In this document: positions 32,909-43,070 of the stretch, piece by piece
How the letters are laid out: each line of letters begins with the position of its first letter
How positions within the stretch are numbered: the stretch's first letter is position 1
Assembly: GCF_008329605.1 (NCBI RefSeq)
Contig: NZ_NPKO01000006.1
Location: forward strand, 427,898 to 491,897
Length of the DNA stretch: 64,000 nt
Direction: 5' to 3'
Source: Mycolicibacterium sp. P9-64
GTDB lineage: Bacteria > Actinomycetota > Actinomycetes > Mycobacteriales > Mycobacteriaceae
The notes under the pieces: model-generated
What the model saw: only the letters and a program-made list of their open reading frames with translations
Database searches by the model: none
What the model was told of the DNA's origin: nothing
Made by a program: the position numbers and the translations under genes

Positions 32909-33411
32909 CCGCAGAGGTCGACGGTTCGTTTCCGAACTTTGCTGGACACGCCGTGACATCGGTACCGACATCGGTGCGGACATCGCCGCCGCGATTTCAC
33001 CCGGCGCGGGTTCGAGATGATCGGGCGCGCCGACCTCCCTGGATCGACCACCAGCGGCAATGCCGTGTCGACCGGGCCCTCGGGATCGTGTCGGCGCAGG
33101 TCAGAAACCTGATGCGACGGGTCGTGTAACAACTCGTGATGTCGTTGACGCCACGCCGTCGCACGCCATCGGGCCGTGTCGAACACGACGAGTCGTAGCC
33201 GGCGCCGAGTCTCAAAAACCACTTCATTCACACTGGTCACACGCCAAATCGGTGACCGACGTCTCGATGCCGAGTCCCGATCGTTAGCCAACTGCGACAT
33301 CACATCTCGGCGTTGAGAGCCATGGCGAACCACATCCACGTGATTCACTTGCGCTCGCAAAGCAACGGCGATTGCTTGACAGGACATGAAGAAAGGCGGT
33401 CGGTTGCCGTT
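32909..33411. other. Intergenic region of about 500 bases upstream of the antigen 85 gene
   Basis: No convincing complete gene is seen. One plus-strand frame ending at 33129 contains VDRALGIVSAQVR, resembling the start of an ANTAR RNA-binding domain, then stops; it may be a gene remnant. The part after 33190 is less GC-rich and probably holds the fbp promoter: AAGCAA-CGGCGA-TTGCTT at 33360-33377 is a perfect 6-bp palindrome overlapping TTGACA at 33376-33381, but no clear -10 box follows. Confidence 0.5.
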
Positions 33412-34407
33412 ATGAAGTTCGACAGATTGATTCGTGGAACGTGGTTGCGCAGGCTGGCGGTGGGTGCCATCGCCGCTGCGATGCTGCCCACTCTGATCGG
33501 CTTCGCCGGGGGTTCGGCTACTGCTGGAGCATTCTCCAGGCCTGGTCTCCCGGTGGAGTACCTCGACGTGTTCTCGCCGTCGATGAACCGCAACATCCGG
33601 GTGCAGTTCCAGGGCGGCGGCACACACGCCGTCTACCTCCTGGACGGCCTGCGCGCGCAGGATGACTACAGCGGCTGGGACATCAACACCCCGGCGTTCG
33701 AGTGGTACTACAACTCGGGCCTGTCGGTCGTGATGCCCGTTGGCGGTCAGTCGAGTTTCTACACCGACTGGTACCGGCCATCGCAGGGCAACGGCCAGGA
33801 CTACACCTACAAGTGGGAGACGTTCCTGACCCAGGAGCTGCCGGCGTCGCTGGAGGCCAATCAGGGCGTGTCACAGACGGGCAACGCCGTCGTCGGCCTC
33901 TCGATGGCTGGCGGAACCGCGCTGACCTACGCGATCTACCACCCGCAGCAGTGGATTTACGCGGCGTCGCTCTCGGGCTTCCTCAACCCGTCCGAGGGTT
34001 GGTGGCCGATGCTGATCGGTCTGGCAATGAACGACGCCGGTGGCTACAACGCAGAGAGCATGTGGGGCCCGTCCACGGACCCGGCGTGGAAGCGCAACGA
34101 CCCGATGGTCAACGTCGGCCAACTGGTCGCCAACAACACCAGGGTCTGGATCTACTGCGGCACAGGCACTCCGTCGGATCTCGACTCGGGCACCTCGGGT
34201 GGCAACCTAATGTCCGCGCAGTTCCTCGAAGGGTTCACGCTGCGCACCAACCTGTCCTTCCGGGACAACTACATCGCCGCGGGTGGCACCAACGGCGTGT
34301 TCAACTTCCCGGCGACCGGCACGCACAGCTGGGGCTACTGGGGTCAGCAGTTGCAGCAGATGCTGCCTGACATCCAGCGCACGTTGGGAGCACAGGCCAG
34401 CGCCTAG
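33412..34407 (+). CDS. fbpC: Antigen 85 mycolyltransferase (Ag85C type)
   Basis: A 331-residue secreted esterase-fold enzyme that transfers mycolic acids between trehalose monomycolate and arabinogalactan or trehalose in the cell envelope. A signal peptide (to about residue 40, ATAGA) precedes FSRPGLPVEYLDV. The catalytic triad is Ser164 (GLSMAGG), Glu273 (FLEGF) and His305 (GTHSW); Cys249 in WIYCG is also kept. GFLNPSEGWWP, HAVYLLDGLRAQDDY and FLEGFTLRTN are closer to Ag85C than 85A/B. Five extra residues occur just before Glu273. It is probably a paralogue outside the main fbp locus. A strong terminator follows. Confidence 0.9.
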   Translation: MKFDRLIRGTWLRRLAVGAIAAAMLPTLIGFAGGSATAGAFSRPGLPVEYLDVFSPSMNRNIRVQFQGGGTHAVYLLDGLRAQDDYSGWDINTPAFEWYYNSGLSVVMPVGGQSSFYTDWYRPSQGNGQDYTYKWETFLTQELPASLEANQGVSQTGNAVVGLSMAGGTALTYAIYHPQQWIYAASLSGFLNPSEGWWPMLIGLAMNDAGGYNAESMWGPSTDPAWKRNDPMVNVGQLVANNTRVWIYCGTGTPSDLDSGTSGGNLMSAQFLEGFTLRTNLSFRDNYIAAGGTNGVFNFPATGTHSWGYWGQQLQQMLPDIQRTLGAQASA

Positions 34408-34429
34408 CCGAGCGGCCTGACGCAAGACC

Positions 34430-34472
34430 AGGGAGCCTGTCGTTACCCCCCGAACGGCAGGCTCCCTTCTTG
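34430..34472 (+). terminator. Intrinsic terminator of the antigen 85 gene
   Basis: AGGGAGCCTGTCGTT (34430-34444) pairs with AACGGCAGGCTCCCT (34453-34467), a 15-bp stem with one G-T pair and an 8-base loop, followed by TCTTGTGT. It starts 23 bases after the stop. Confidence 0.85.
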
Positions 34473-34499
34473 TGTGAACGCCCTTCACGGAACACGGAA

Positions 34500-34540
34500 A
34501 GGCCGTGGAGTCGATTGTCTTGCAATCGGCTCCACGGCCT
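34500..34540 (-). terminator. Intrinsic terminator of the minus-strand SDR gene
   Basis: AGGCCGTGGAGTCGATTG (34500-34517) pairs with CAATCGGCTCCACGGCCT (34523-34540), an 18-bp stem with one G-T pair and a 5-base loop. Read on the minus strand it is followed by TTTCCGTG. It lies 73 bases beyond the SDR stop, back to back with the antigen 85 terminator. Confidence 0.8.
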
Positions 34541-34612
34541 CGTTGTGTAGGTCGGCGCTACCGGGGGCGGCGAATCGAGCTCTCCCGTGCGCTGACCCCG
34601 TCGATACCGTCG

Positions 34613-35353
34613 CTAACCCTGCACGGTCGGCCTGATGGTGATGTCGCCGATCTCCACGTCGTGCGGCTGCTCGACCGCGAACGCGACCGCGCTGGCCACC
34701 GCGTCGGGCGAAAGGCCGAAATCGTCCATGTTGCGGCGGATCTGGGCGCGCATCGCCGGATCGTCGATCGAACCGTCCAGCTCGGTCCTGACGAAGCCCG
34801 GGGAGATGGACGTCGTGCGGATGACGCCGTCCGTCGACTCCTGCCGGACACCCTCCATGATCGTGCGCACCGCGTTCTTCGTCGCGGCGTAAACGGTCAT
34901 GTTGGGCACGATCTTGAGCCCGGCCGTCGACACGATGGTGACGAAGTGGCCGCGGCCCTGGCGGCGGAACACCGGTTGAGCGGCGGCGATCCCGTACAAG
35001 ACACCGCGCACGTTGACGTCGATCATCGCCGACCAGCCGTCGACGTCGCCGTCCGCGACGGGCCCGATCTTGCTGATGCCCGCATTGCTCACCAGCACGT
35101 CGAGACGGCCGAACTCGTCGACGGCGCGTGCGACCAGACCGTCGAGATCCTCGCGGCGGACGACGTCGGTGGGGATCGTGGTCACCGCGGCACCTTCGGC
35201 GCGCAGTTCGGCGGCGATCCGATTCAACCGATCGATGCGGCGGGCGCCTAGTACCAGCGACGCACCGCGTGCAGCGAGTAGACGCGCCGTCGCCTCCCCG
35301 ATTCCGCTACTGGCACCCGTGATGGCGATGACGGTGTCTGCTGTGATGGGCAT
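34613..35353 (-). CDS. SDR family oxidoreductase
   Basis: A 246-residue classical short-chain dehydrogenase. Cofactor motif GASSGIG at residues 13-19, LGARR after beta-2 (NADP preference), VSNAGISK, catalytic Ser in IVSTAGLK and the VYAATKNA (YxxxK) helix. The ISPGFVRTEL stretch after the active site is also typical. ATG at 35353. The substrate is unknown. Convergent with the antigen 85 gene across a double terminator. Confidence 0.9.
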   Translation of the reverse strand: MPITADTVIAITGASSGIGEATARLLAARGASLVLGARRIDRLNRIAAELRAEGAAVTTIPTDVVRREDLDGLVARAVDEFGRLDVLVSNAGISKIGPVADGDVDGWSAMIDVNVRGVLYGIAAAQPVFRRQGRGHFVTIVSTAGLKIVPNMTVYAATKNAVRTIMEGVRQESTDGVIRTTSISPGFVRTELDGSIDDPAMRAQIRRNMDDFGLSPDAVASAVAFAVEQPHDVEIGDITIRPTVQG

Positions 35354-35427
35354 GCCAAGAGGCTATGCCGCACGCATGACTCGATGCTCACAGCGGGCGC
35401 CCAGCCGGGACACATACAATGGGGCCG

Positions 35428-36159
35428 GTGAGTGAAACCGGTAGCGGGGCACCGCGTTTACCCGAAGCATCCCTTACGCCGACACCCAACCCGGCTTCGA
35501 CCGAATCAGCAACGACTCCCCCGGCCAAGCAGGCTCATTCCAATGGGCCCGTCCTGCGGGGAATCCTGCTCGACGTCGCGCCGCCATTGATCGCCTACTA
35601 CGGATTACGCGCACTCGGGTGCTCGGAGTACGTCGCGCTGCTGTCGGCGACCGTGCTGGCCGGGGCCAAGGTCAGCTACGAAGCGATCAAAGCGCGTCGG
35701 CTGGATCCGTTCGCCGGGTACCTGATGCTGAACTTCGGTCTGAGCCTTGCCGTCGGGCTGGCCACGTCCAACGCCAGGATGCTGATGGCAGGTGACACCT
35801 TGGTTGGCGGTATCGGTGCATTGGTCTTCCTCGGCTCTTGTGTGATCGGCAAGCCGCTGACCCAGGTCGTGGCGGAGCGAGCGCAGCGGGACGACGATCC
35901 GCCGGAGCCCGGCGAGGAAGCCTTCGTGCACCGGCTGCACGTTCTGCTGTCAGCGATGTGGGGCATCGGCTTGCTCGCCGGCATGTTGATCAGCCTCGCG
36001 ATCATCTTCTCGCTGTCCATCGACGTCGCGAAGGGTGTGAACACCGTGGTGTCGCTTGGTCTGATCGCGGTGCTGATGGCCTTGACCTTCTTCATCGGAC
36101 ATCGGGCGCGCAGCAAGTGGGAGAACACCCAGGAACAAAAGCGCACTGCCCAGGGTTGA
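35428..36159 (+). CDS. VC0807-family membrane protein
   Basis: A 243-residue membrane protein of the VC0807/DUF3159-like group, with a Pro/Thr-rich cytoplasmic N-terminus and six hydrophobic segments (GILLDVAPPLIAYYGLRALG; VALLSATVLAGAKVSYEAIK; YLMLNFGLSLAVGLATS; WGIGLLAGMLISLAIIFSLS). Function unknown. TACAAT at 35415-35420 looks like a -10 box that would start transcription at the GTG at 35428, so I prefer that start over the ATG at 35419, which lies inside the hexamer. lon follows 28 bases later on the same strand. Confidence 0.75.
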   Translation: MSETGSGAPRLPEASLTPTPNPASTESATTPPAKQAHSNGPVLRGILLDVAPPLIAYYGLRALGCSEYVALLSATVLAGAKVSYEAIKARRLDPFAGYLMLNFGLSLAVGLATSNARMLMAGDTLVGGIGALVFLGSCVIGKPLTQVVAERAQRDDDPPEPGEEAFVHRLHVLLSAMWGIGLLAGMLISLAIIFSLSIDVAKGVNTVVSLGLIAVLMALTFFIGHRARSKWENTQEQKRTAQG

Positions 36160-36187
36160 GCCCACCAGGTTCAACTTTGGAGGATTG

Positions 36188-38509
<2,322 letters not shown>

Positions 38510-38523
38510 TGGGAAGTTCTTCG

Positions 38524-38581
38524 CGAGCGTGCGTGTTTGTTGGTTGAGACATGGCGTGTCGTCACCAGACACGCACGCTCG
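38524..38581. repeat. Long inverted repeat downstream of lon
   Basis: CGAGCGTGCGTGT (38524-38536) and ACACGCACGCTCG (38569-38581) are perfect 13-bp inverted arms around a 32-base loop. It starts 15 bases after the lon stop and could serve as terminator. The arm sequence looks like a dispersed intergenic palindrome that I recall from environmental mycobacteria; copy number was not checked. Confidence 0.65.
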
Positions 38582-38596
38582 TGGAAGGACTGAAGG

Positions 38597-39634
38597 TTGC
38601 CCAATCGGGGAGAACCGCTCGACAAGCTCGGATTCCTGACCATCGGGCGCTTCGACGCGCAGAACCCGGGGCCGGGGCTCGAGGAGACACTCGAGGTAAT
38701 CGAGCGCGCCGAGGCGCTCGGCTACGACAGCGTCTGGCTGCGGTGCAGGCACCTCCAACCCGGCATCTCCTCGCCGGTGGCCATCATGGCGGCCGCCAGC
38801 CAACGTACGTCGCGCATCGAACTCGGCACCGCGGTCATCCCGCTGGGTCTGGAGAACCCGTTCCGGCTGGCAGAAGATCTCGCCACCGTGGACATCCTGT
38901 CGGGTGGCCGGGTCAATCCCGGTGTCTCCGTTGGCACGCCGATGCTCTACGACCACTACCGGGAAGCGCTGTATCCGAACACCCACGACGTCGAGGACTT
39001 CTCCAAGGACCGGGTGCTTCGGCTCCTGCACGGTCTGCGCGGCGACCCGGTCAGCGACTTCGAGGGCATCGTCGGCATCGAGCAGTTCACCAACCGCATC
39101 GAGCCACACTCCCCCGGACTGGCCGACCGCGTCTGGTACGGCGGTGGCATGTCGTCGGCAGCATGGGCCGGTGAACAGGGCATCAACTACCTGACCAGCT
39201 CCGTGGTCAGCATCGATGGGACCGAGTCGCGTGACTTCGCCACCATCCAGGGCGAGAACATCGACGCCTACCGCGCGGCCATCGCCGCCCATCACCCGCT
39301 ACGCGAAACCACCCGTGTCTCACAGGGTTTGGTGGTCATCCCGACGGACTCTGCCACCGATGATCAGATCCGTAGGTACCGCGAGTACGCGGCGAGCCGG
39401 TTCGAGCGCACCAAGACCCCGCAGGGCCCGCGCGGCATGCTGTTCTCTCCCGACTACGTCGGCACGTCCGACGAACTCGCCGATCAGCTGTTCGACCACG
39501 CCGGCTTCCAGCGGGCCACCGAAGTGGCCTTCGCGCTGCCCTTCACCTTCGACGAGGACGACTATCGGCAGATCATCACCGATCTCGCCGAGGCACTCGG
39601 GCCTAGACTCGGATGGACACCGAGTCAGGGGTAG
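38597..39634 (+). CDS. LLM-class flavin/F420-dependent oxidoreductase
   Basis: A 345-residue luciferase-like monooxygenase-fold protein. Features: LDKLGFLTIGRF at the N-terminus, VIERAEALGYDSVWLR, the barrel strand RIELGTAVIPLGLENPFRLA, LATVDILSGGRVNPGVSVG and WYGGGMSSAAWAG. These match TIM-barrel FMN/F420 enzymes. The start is TTG at 38597 behind GAAGG; no ATG or GTG fits better in frame. The substrate is unknown. Immediately downstream of the lon palindrome. Confidence 0.85.
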   Translation: MPNRGEPLDKLGFLTIGRFDAQNPGPGLEETLEVIERAEALGYDSVWLRCRHLQPGISSPVAIMAAASQRTSRIELGTAVIPLGLENPFRLAEDLATVDILSGGRVNPGVSVGTPMLYDHYREALYPNTHDVEDFSKDRVLRLLHGLRGDPVSDFEGIVGIEQFTNRIEPHSPGLADRVWYGGGMSSAAWAGEQGINYLTSSVVSIDGTESRDFATIQGENIDAYRAAIAAHHPLRETTRVSQGLVVIPTDSATDDQIRRYREYAASRFERTKTPQGPRGMLFSPDYVGTSDELADQLFDHAGFQRATEVAFALPFTFDEDDYRQIITDLAEALGPRLGWTPSQG

Positions 39635-39696
39635 GTGAGTCGTGGACATCAACGCCACAAGACGGCACCGGCACGTCAGAGTCGACCTGGATTGAC

Positions 39697-40029
39697 ATGG
39701 CCTACGACGAGGATCTCGCGAACCGCATCAGGGAGCTGACGAGCGCCGAGCGCGGGGTCGAGGAGAAGCGCATGTTCGGTGGTCTGGCGTTCCTGATCAA
39801 CGGCAACATGTCGGTCGCCGCGAGCGGACGAGGCGGCCTGATGGTGCGCATCCCGCCCGGCGAGACCGAGGCGTTGCTGCAACGCGAGCACGTCGAGCCG
39901 ATGGTGATGGCGGGCCGCGAGATGCGAGGCTGGTTGCGGATCGGCGACGACGGCGTGCGGACGAAGCGCCAACTGACGTCCTGGGTTACCCGTGGCTTCG
40001 ACTACGCCAAGAGCCTGCCGCCCAAGTAG
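39697..40029 (+). CDS. TfoX N-terminal domain protein
   Basis: A 110-residue protein consisting only of the TfoX/Sxy N-terminal domain: MAYDEDLANRIRELT, EKRMFGGLAFLINGNMSVAA, GGLMVRIPPGETEALL, then MRGWLRIGDDGV. In enterobacteria TfoX regulates competence; the stand-alone domain in mycobacteria has no defined role. I chose the ATG at 39697 because the 28 residues upstream are not conserved-looking and overlap the preceding gene. Confidence 0.8.
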   Translation: MAYDEDLANRIRELTSAERGVEEKRMFGGLAFLINGNMSVAASGRGGLMVRIPPGETEALLQREHVEPMVMAGREMRGWLRIGDDGVRTKRQLTSWVTRGFDYAKSLPPK

Positions 40030-40109
40030 GCGGCGTTTGTCACCGCGACCACCGGGTACGCGAACCGGTTCAAGCGTGGTCCATTCCCTCGACCAAAAGG
40101 AGTAGTGAC

Positions 40110-41339
40110 ATGGCAACGTTCGTCATCGTGGGTGGCGGCCTGGCGGGAGCCAAGGCCGCGGAGGCATTGCGGGACAACGGCTTCAGGGGCGATCTGGTGC
40201 TCTTCGGGGACGAGGACCACCTGCCCTACGAACGCCCGCCCCTGTCCAAGGAGTACCTTGCGGGCAAGAAAGCCCTCGCCGACTTCACCGTCGACCCTGC
40301 GGATTGGTACCGCGAGCACGACGTCGACCTGCGACTGGGCACCAAGGTCGCCATCATCGACCGCGGGTCGCACACGATCGGATTCGATGAAGGCGGCCAC
40401 GAGCACTACGACAAACTGCTGCTTGCCACCGGGTCTAGTTCCCGCAGGCCGCCGATCCCTGGGGCCGACGCCGAGGGCGTGCACTACCTGCGCACCGTCG
40501 ATGATGCCTCGGCGCTGCTGTCGGCGCTGACTGACGGTGCACGTCTCGCGGTGGTCGGAGCGGGCTGGATCGGCCTCGAAGTCACAGCCAGTGCCCGCGC
40601 CCGTGGCGTCGAGGTGACGGTCGTGGAGACCGCCGAGCTGCCACTGCTCGCGGCACTCGGGCGCGAGGCCGCGGAGGTGTTCGCGCAGCTACACCGCGAC
40701 CATGGCGTCGACCTGCGGCTGAAGACATCGGTCGAGGCGATCACCACCGAGGGCGGGCGGGCAACGGGGCTACGACTCGGCGACGGATCGAGGGTCGAGG
40801 CGGATGCCGTACTGGTCGCGGTCGGTGCAGCCCCCAACGTCGACCTGGCCGAGAGGGCCGGCCTAGAGATGGCCAACGGCGGCGTCCTCGTCGACGCGTC
40901 GTTGAAGAGCAGTGACGACGACGTGTACGCCGTCGGCGACATCGCGGCCGCAGAGCACCCGTTATTCGGTACCCGCATCCGCACCGAGCACTGGGCCAAC
41001 GCGCTCAAGCAGCCCGCCGTCGCGGCGGCAGGCATGCTCGGCACGCCGGGAAGCTACGACGAGCTGCCGTACTTCTTCACCGACCAGTACGACCTCGGCA
41101 TGGAGTACGTTGGCCACGCCCCCAACTACGAGCGAGTCGTGTTCCGCGGTGCCCCAACGAATGAAGGCAAGCACGAGTTCGTCGCATTCTGGCTGGACGG
41201 CGACGACCGCGTGCTGGCCGGGATGAACGTCAACGTCTGGGACGTGCTCGACGACGTGAAATCGTTGATCCGGTCGCGCACACCGGTCGACCCGGCGAAG
41301 TTGGCCGACCCGCAGCAGCCGCTCGCCTCCCTGATCTAG
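40110..41339 (+). CDS. FAD/NAD(P)-dependent ferredoxin reductase (Rv1869c type)
   Basis: A 409-residue oxidoreductase of the rubredoxin/ferredoxin reductase family, like Rv1869c. FAD-binding GGGLAGAKAAEALR at the N-terminus; YERPPLSKEYL active-site strand; NAD-binding VGAGWIGLEVTASARARG; second FAD motif DVYAVGDIA. The C-terminal reductase dimer domain contains EYVGHAPNYERVVFRG. It would pass electrons from NAD(P)H to a ferredoxin. ATG at 40110 follows AAAAGGAG. No ferredoxin or P450 gene adjoins. Confidence 0.9.
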   Translation: MATFVIVGGGLAGAKAAEALRDNGFRGDLVLFGDEDHLPYERPPLSKEYLAGKKALADFTVDPADWYREHDVDLRLGTKVAIIDRGSHTIGFDEGGHEHYDKLLLATGSSSRRPPIPGADAEGVHYLRTVDDASALLSALTDGARLAVVGAGWIGLEVTASARARGVEVTVVETAELPLLAALGREAAEVFAQLHRDHGVDLRLKTSVEAITTEGGRATGLRLGDGSRVEADAVLVAVGAAPNVDLAERAGLEMANGGVLVDASLKSSDDDVYAVGDIAAAEHPLFGTRIRTEHWANALKQPAVAAAGMLGTPGSYDELPYFFTDQYDLGMEYVGHAPNYERVVFRGAPTNEGKHEFVAFWLDGDDRVLAGMNVNVWDVLDDVKSLIRSRTPVDPAKLADPQQPLASLI

Positions 41340-41561
41340 CCCGTCGCAACGACTTCCTTGGCCCGCTCCGCATCGGACTCCTCCAGCGGTTCGACATTCT
41401 CGCCGCGCAACTCGCTGCTCGTGCGGGTGGAGTCCAGCTGGCTCCGTCCAAGTTGAACGAGTAGCCGTCGGAACCACCAAACCCGTTGTGGTCCGCGAGC
41501 ATCCGGCATGCCGCGGTCCCGTGTCGGATAGTTTGAAGCGCGTAACCACCCCGCTACGCGC

Positions 41562-43037
41562 CTAGACCAGCGACGCGGTCCCGTCCGCCTCCACCCGTAC
41601 CTTGGCGCCTGCGATGTCCTCGCGGATGCTGGCCTCAGCCTCGCTGGCGTCGGTGAGCACCGCCAGCGCGCGGGTGTCCTCGGGGGTGCGGACCGCAAGG
41701 AACGCCTTCTCCGGTACGCCGTCCCTGCTGAAGGGTGTGGTCCAGGTTTCGACGGTGCCGACGCCTGCCCACTCCTCCTCCGCGACCCGGGTGGGTTCGG
41801 CGTCCACGGTGGATTGCACGTCCTCCCAACGGAACTCGGCTGCAGGCGGCTGCGTTCCGTACAGGCCGAAGCTGTGTTTGGTGAGGTAGCCGCCGTTGGC
41901 GGAGACGAGCCCGACGGTACCGGGGCTGCCCACTAGCCGCTCCGCCATGGTGGCGATCGAGTGCGTGACGTAGTTGTTCCACGGGCCGCCGGCGAACGTC
42001 AGACCACCGGTGACCGTCAGCGGACGCTGTGGGTCGTCGAGGGGTAGTCCGAGTTCGTTCGCTGCGACCTGGACTGCCGACGGGAAGCACGAGTACAGGT
42101 CGATGAGATCGACGTCGTCGATGCTGATGCCCGCCAGCTCCAGTGCCCGCCTTCCCGCGATCCGAATGGCAGGCGAGGTGTTGAACTCGGCACGCTCGCC
42201 GATCAGGTAGGTGTCGTGGGCGTCGGTGCCTGCGTAGGGGAACACCCATTGGTCGGTGGGGATCTGAAGATGCGTTGCCTTCTCCGCGGACGTCAGGATC
42301 AGTGCGGCACCCTGATCGACGTTGTTGTTCGAGTTCATCAGCTTGGTGTACGGCCAGCTGATCATCCGATTTCCGGGTCCGGGCTGCCAGATCTCTTCCG
42401 CAGAAACGAGATTGCGGCTCCATGCGTGCGGATTGTCCGCAGCCACCGCGCTGAACCGGGCCCACAGCTCACCGATGCGGCGACGGTGCACATCGGAGGT
42501 CTCCCCCGCCGCGATCCTCAGAGCCTGCTCGAACATCGGGTACACGTACGAAGGGCGGTCCAGGTGAATCTTGATCTCGACGGGCCCTGCCAACTCGAAC
42601 TTCTCGTCGCCTCCCAGCGGGTCGGGTACCGACTCATCCTGCTTGGGCCAGTCCAGCGTGCCCCCCGCTCGACGTACCTTCGTGCGGGTGCGCCACGCCT
42701 CGGCGCCGGCGATCAGCACGGTGTCGACGCGGCCACCGGCAATGTCGACACAGGCTTGGTTGACCAACGCCTGGGGCACGTTGCCGCCGATGCTGGTGTA
42801 TCGGCTATCCGCGTGGGATGCCCGGATGCGCTGTGCGAGAAGCAGACCGGGGTTGCGGTACCGCCATGACAGCAGGTTCACGATGCGCACCGAGTCGACG
42901 GCCTCGAGGATGCGAGGATCCGCGGCCGCGCGGGCGGCTCGCTCCATCAGATCGATCGGCGCGACGGAGGGGTCGTCGTCGTGCTGGTTGACCTGGCCGT
43001 AGCCGACGAGGACGGGCGTTCTCGGATCGATGGACAC
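41562..43037 (-). CDS. Thiolase-like protein (Rv1867 type)
   Basis: A 491-residue SCP2-thiolase-related protein, similar to Rv1867. The thiolase fold is suggested by TPVLVGYGQVNQ, ALVNQACVDIAGGRVDTVLI with AGAEA (the position of the reactive Cys), DVDLIDLYSCFPSAVQ and VSANGGYLTKHSFGLYG (NGG..H). About 80 C-terminal residues beyond the thiolase core form an OB-like extension. It may cleave or form acyl-CoA carbon bonds, though the Cys context is atypical. It lies upstream of no other minus-strand gene; the aldehyde dehydrogenase gene precedes it by 33 bases in the same direction. Confidence 0.8.
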   Translation of the reverse strand: MSIDPRTPVLVGYGQVNQHDDDPSVAPIDLMERAARAAADPRILEAVDSVRIVNLLSWRYRNPGLLLAQRIRASHADSRYTSIGGNVPQALVNQACVDIAGGRVDTVLIAGAEAWRTRTKVRRAGGTLDWPKQDESVPDPLGGDEKFELAGPVEIKIHLDRPSYVYPMFEQALRIAAGETSDVHRRRIGELWARFSAVAADNPHAWSRNLVSAEEIWQPGPGNRMISWPYTKLMNSNNNVDQGAALILTSAEKATHLQIPTDQWVFPYAGTDAHDTYLIGERAEFNTSPAIRIAGRRALELAGISIDDVDLIDLYSCFPSAVQVAANELGLPLDDPQRPLTVTGGLTFAGGPWNNYVTHSIATMAERLVGSPGTVGLVSANGGYLTKHSFGLYGTQPPAAEFRWEDVQSTVDAEPTRVAEEEWAGVGTVETWTTPFSRDGVPEKAFLAVRTPEDTRALAVLTDASEAEASIREDIAGAKVRVEADGTASLV

Positions 43038-43070
43038 TCGTGAAACCTTTCGAAAGTACCTAGAGAGGGG

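Noticed and set aside
32755..33627. Minus-strand open frame across the intergenic region before the antigen 85 gene
   Set aside because: Extremely Arg-rich, no domain, and it runs into the antisense of two real genes; treated as non-coding.
41336..41509. Small minus-strand reading frame between the ferredoxin reductase and thiolase-like genes (57 codons from an ATG at 41509)
   Set aside because: The C-terminal end looks mildly protein-like, but there is no ribosome site, no recognisable domain, and it overlaps the convergent reductase stop. Not supported as a gene.
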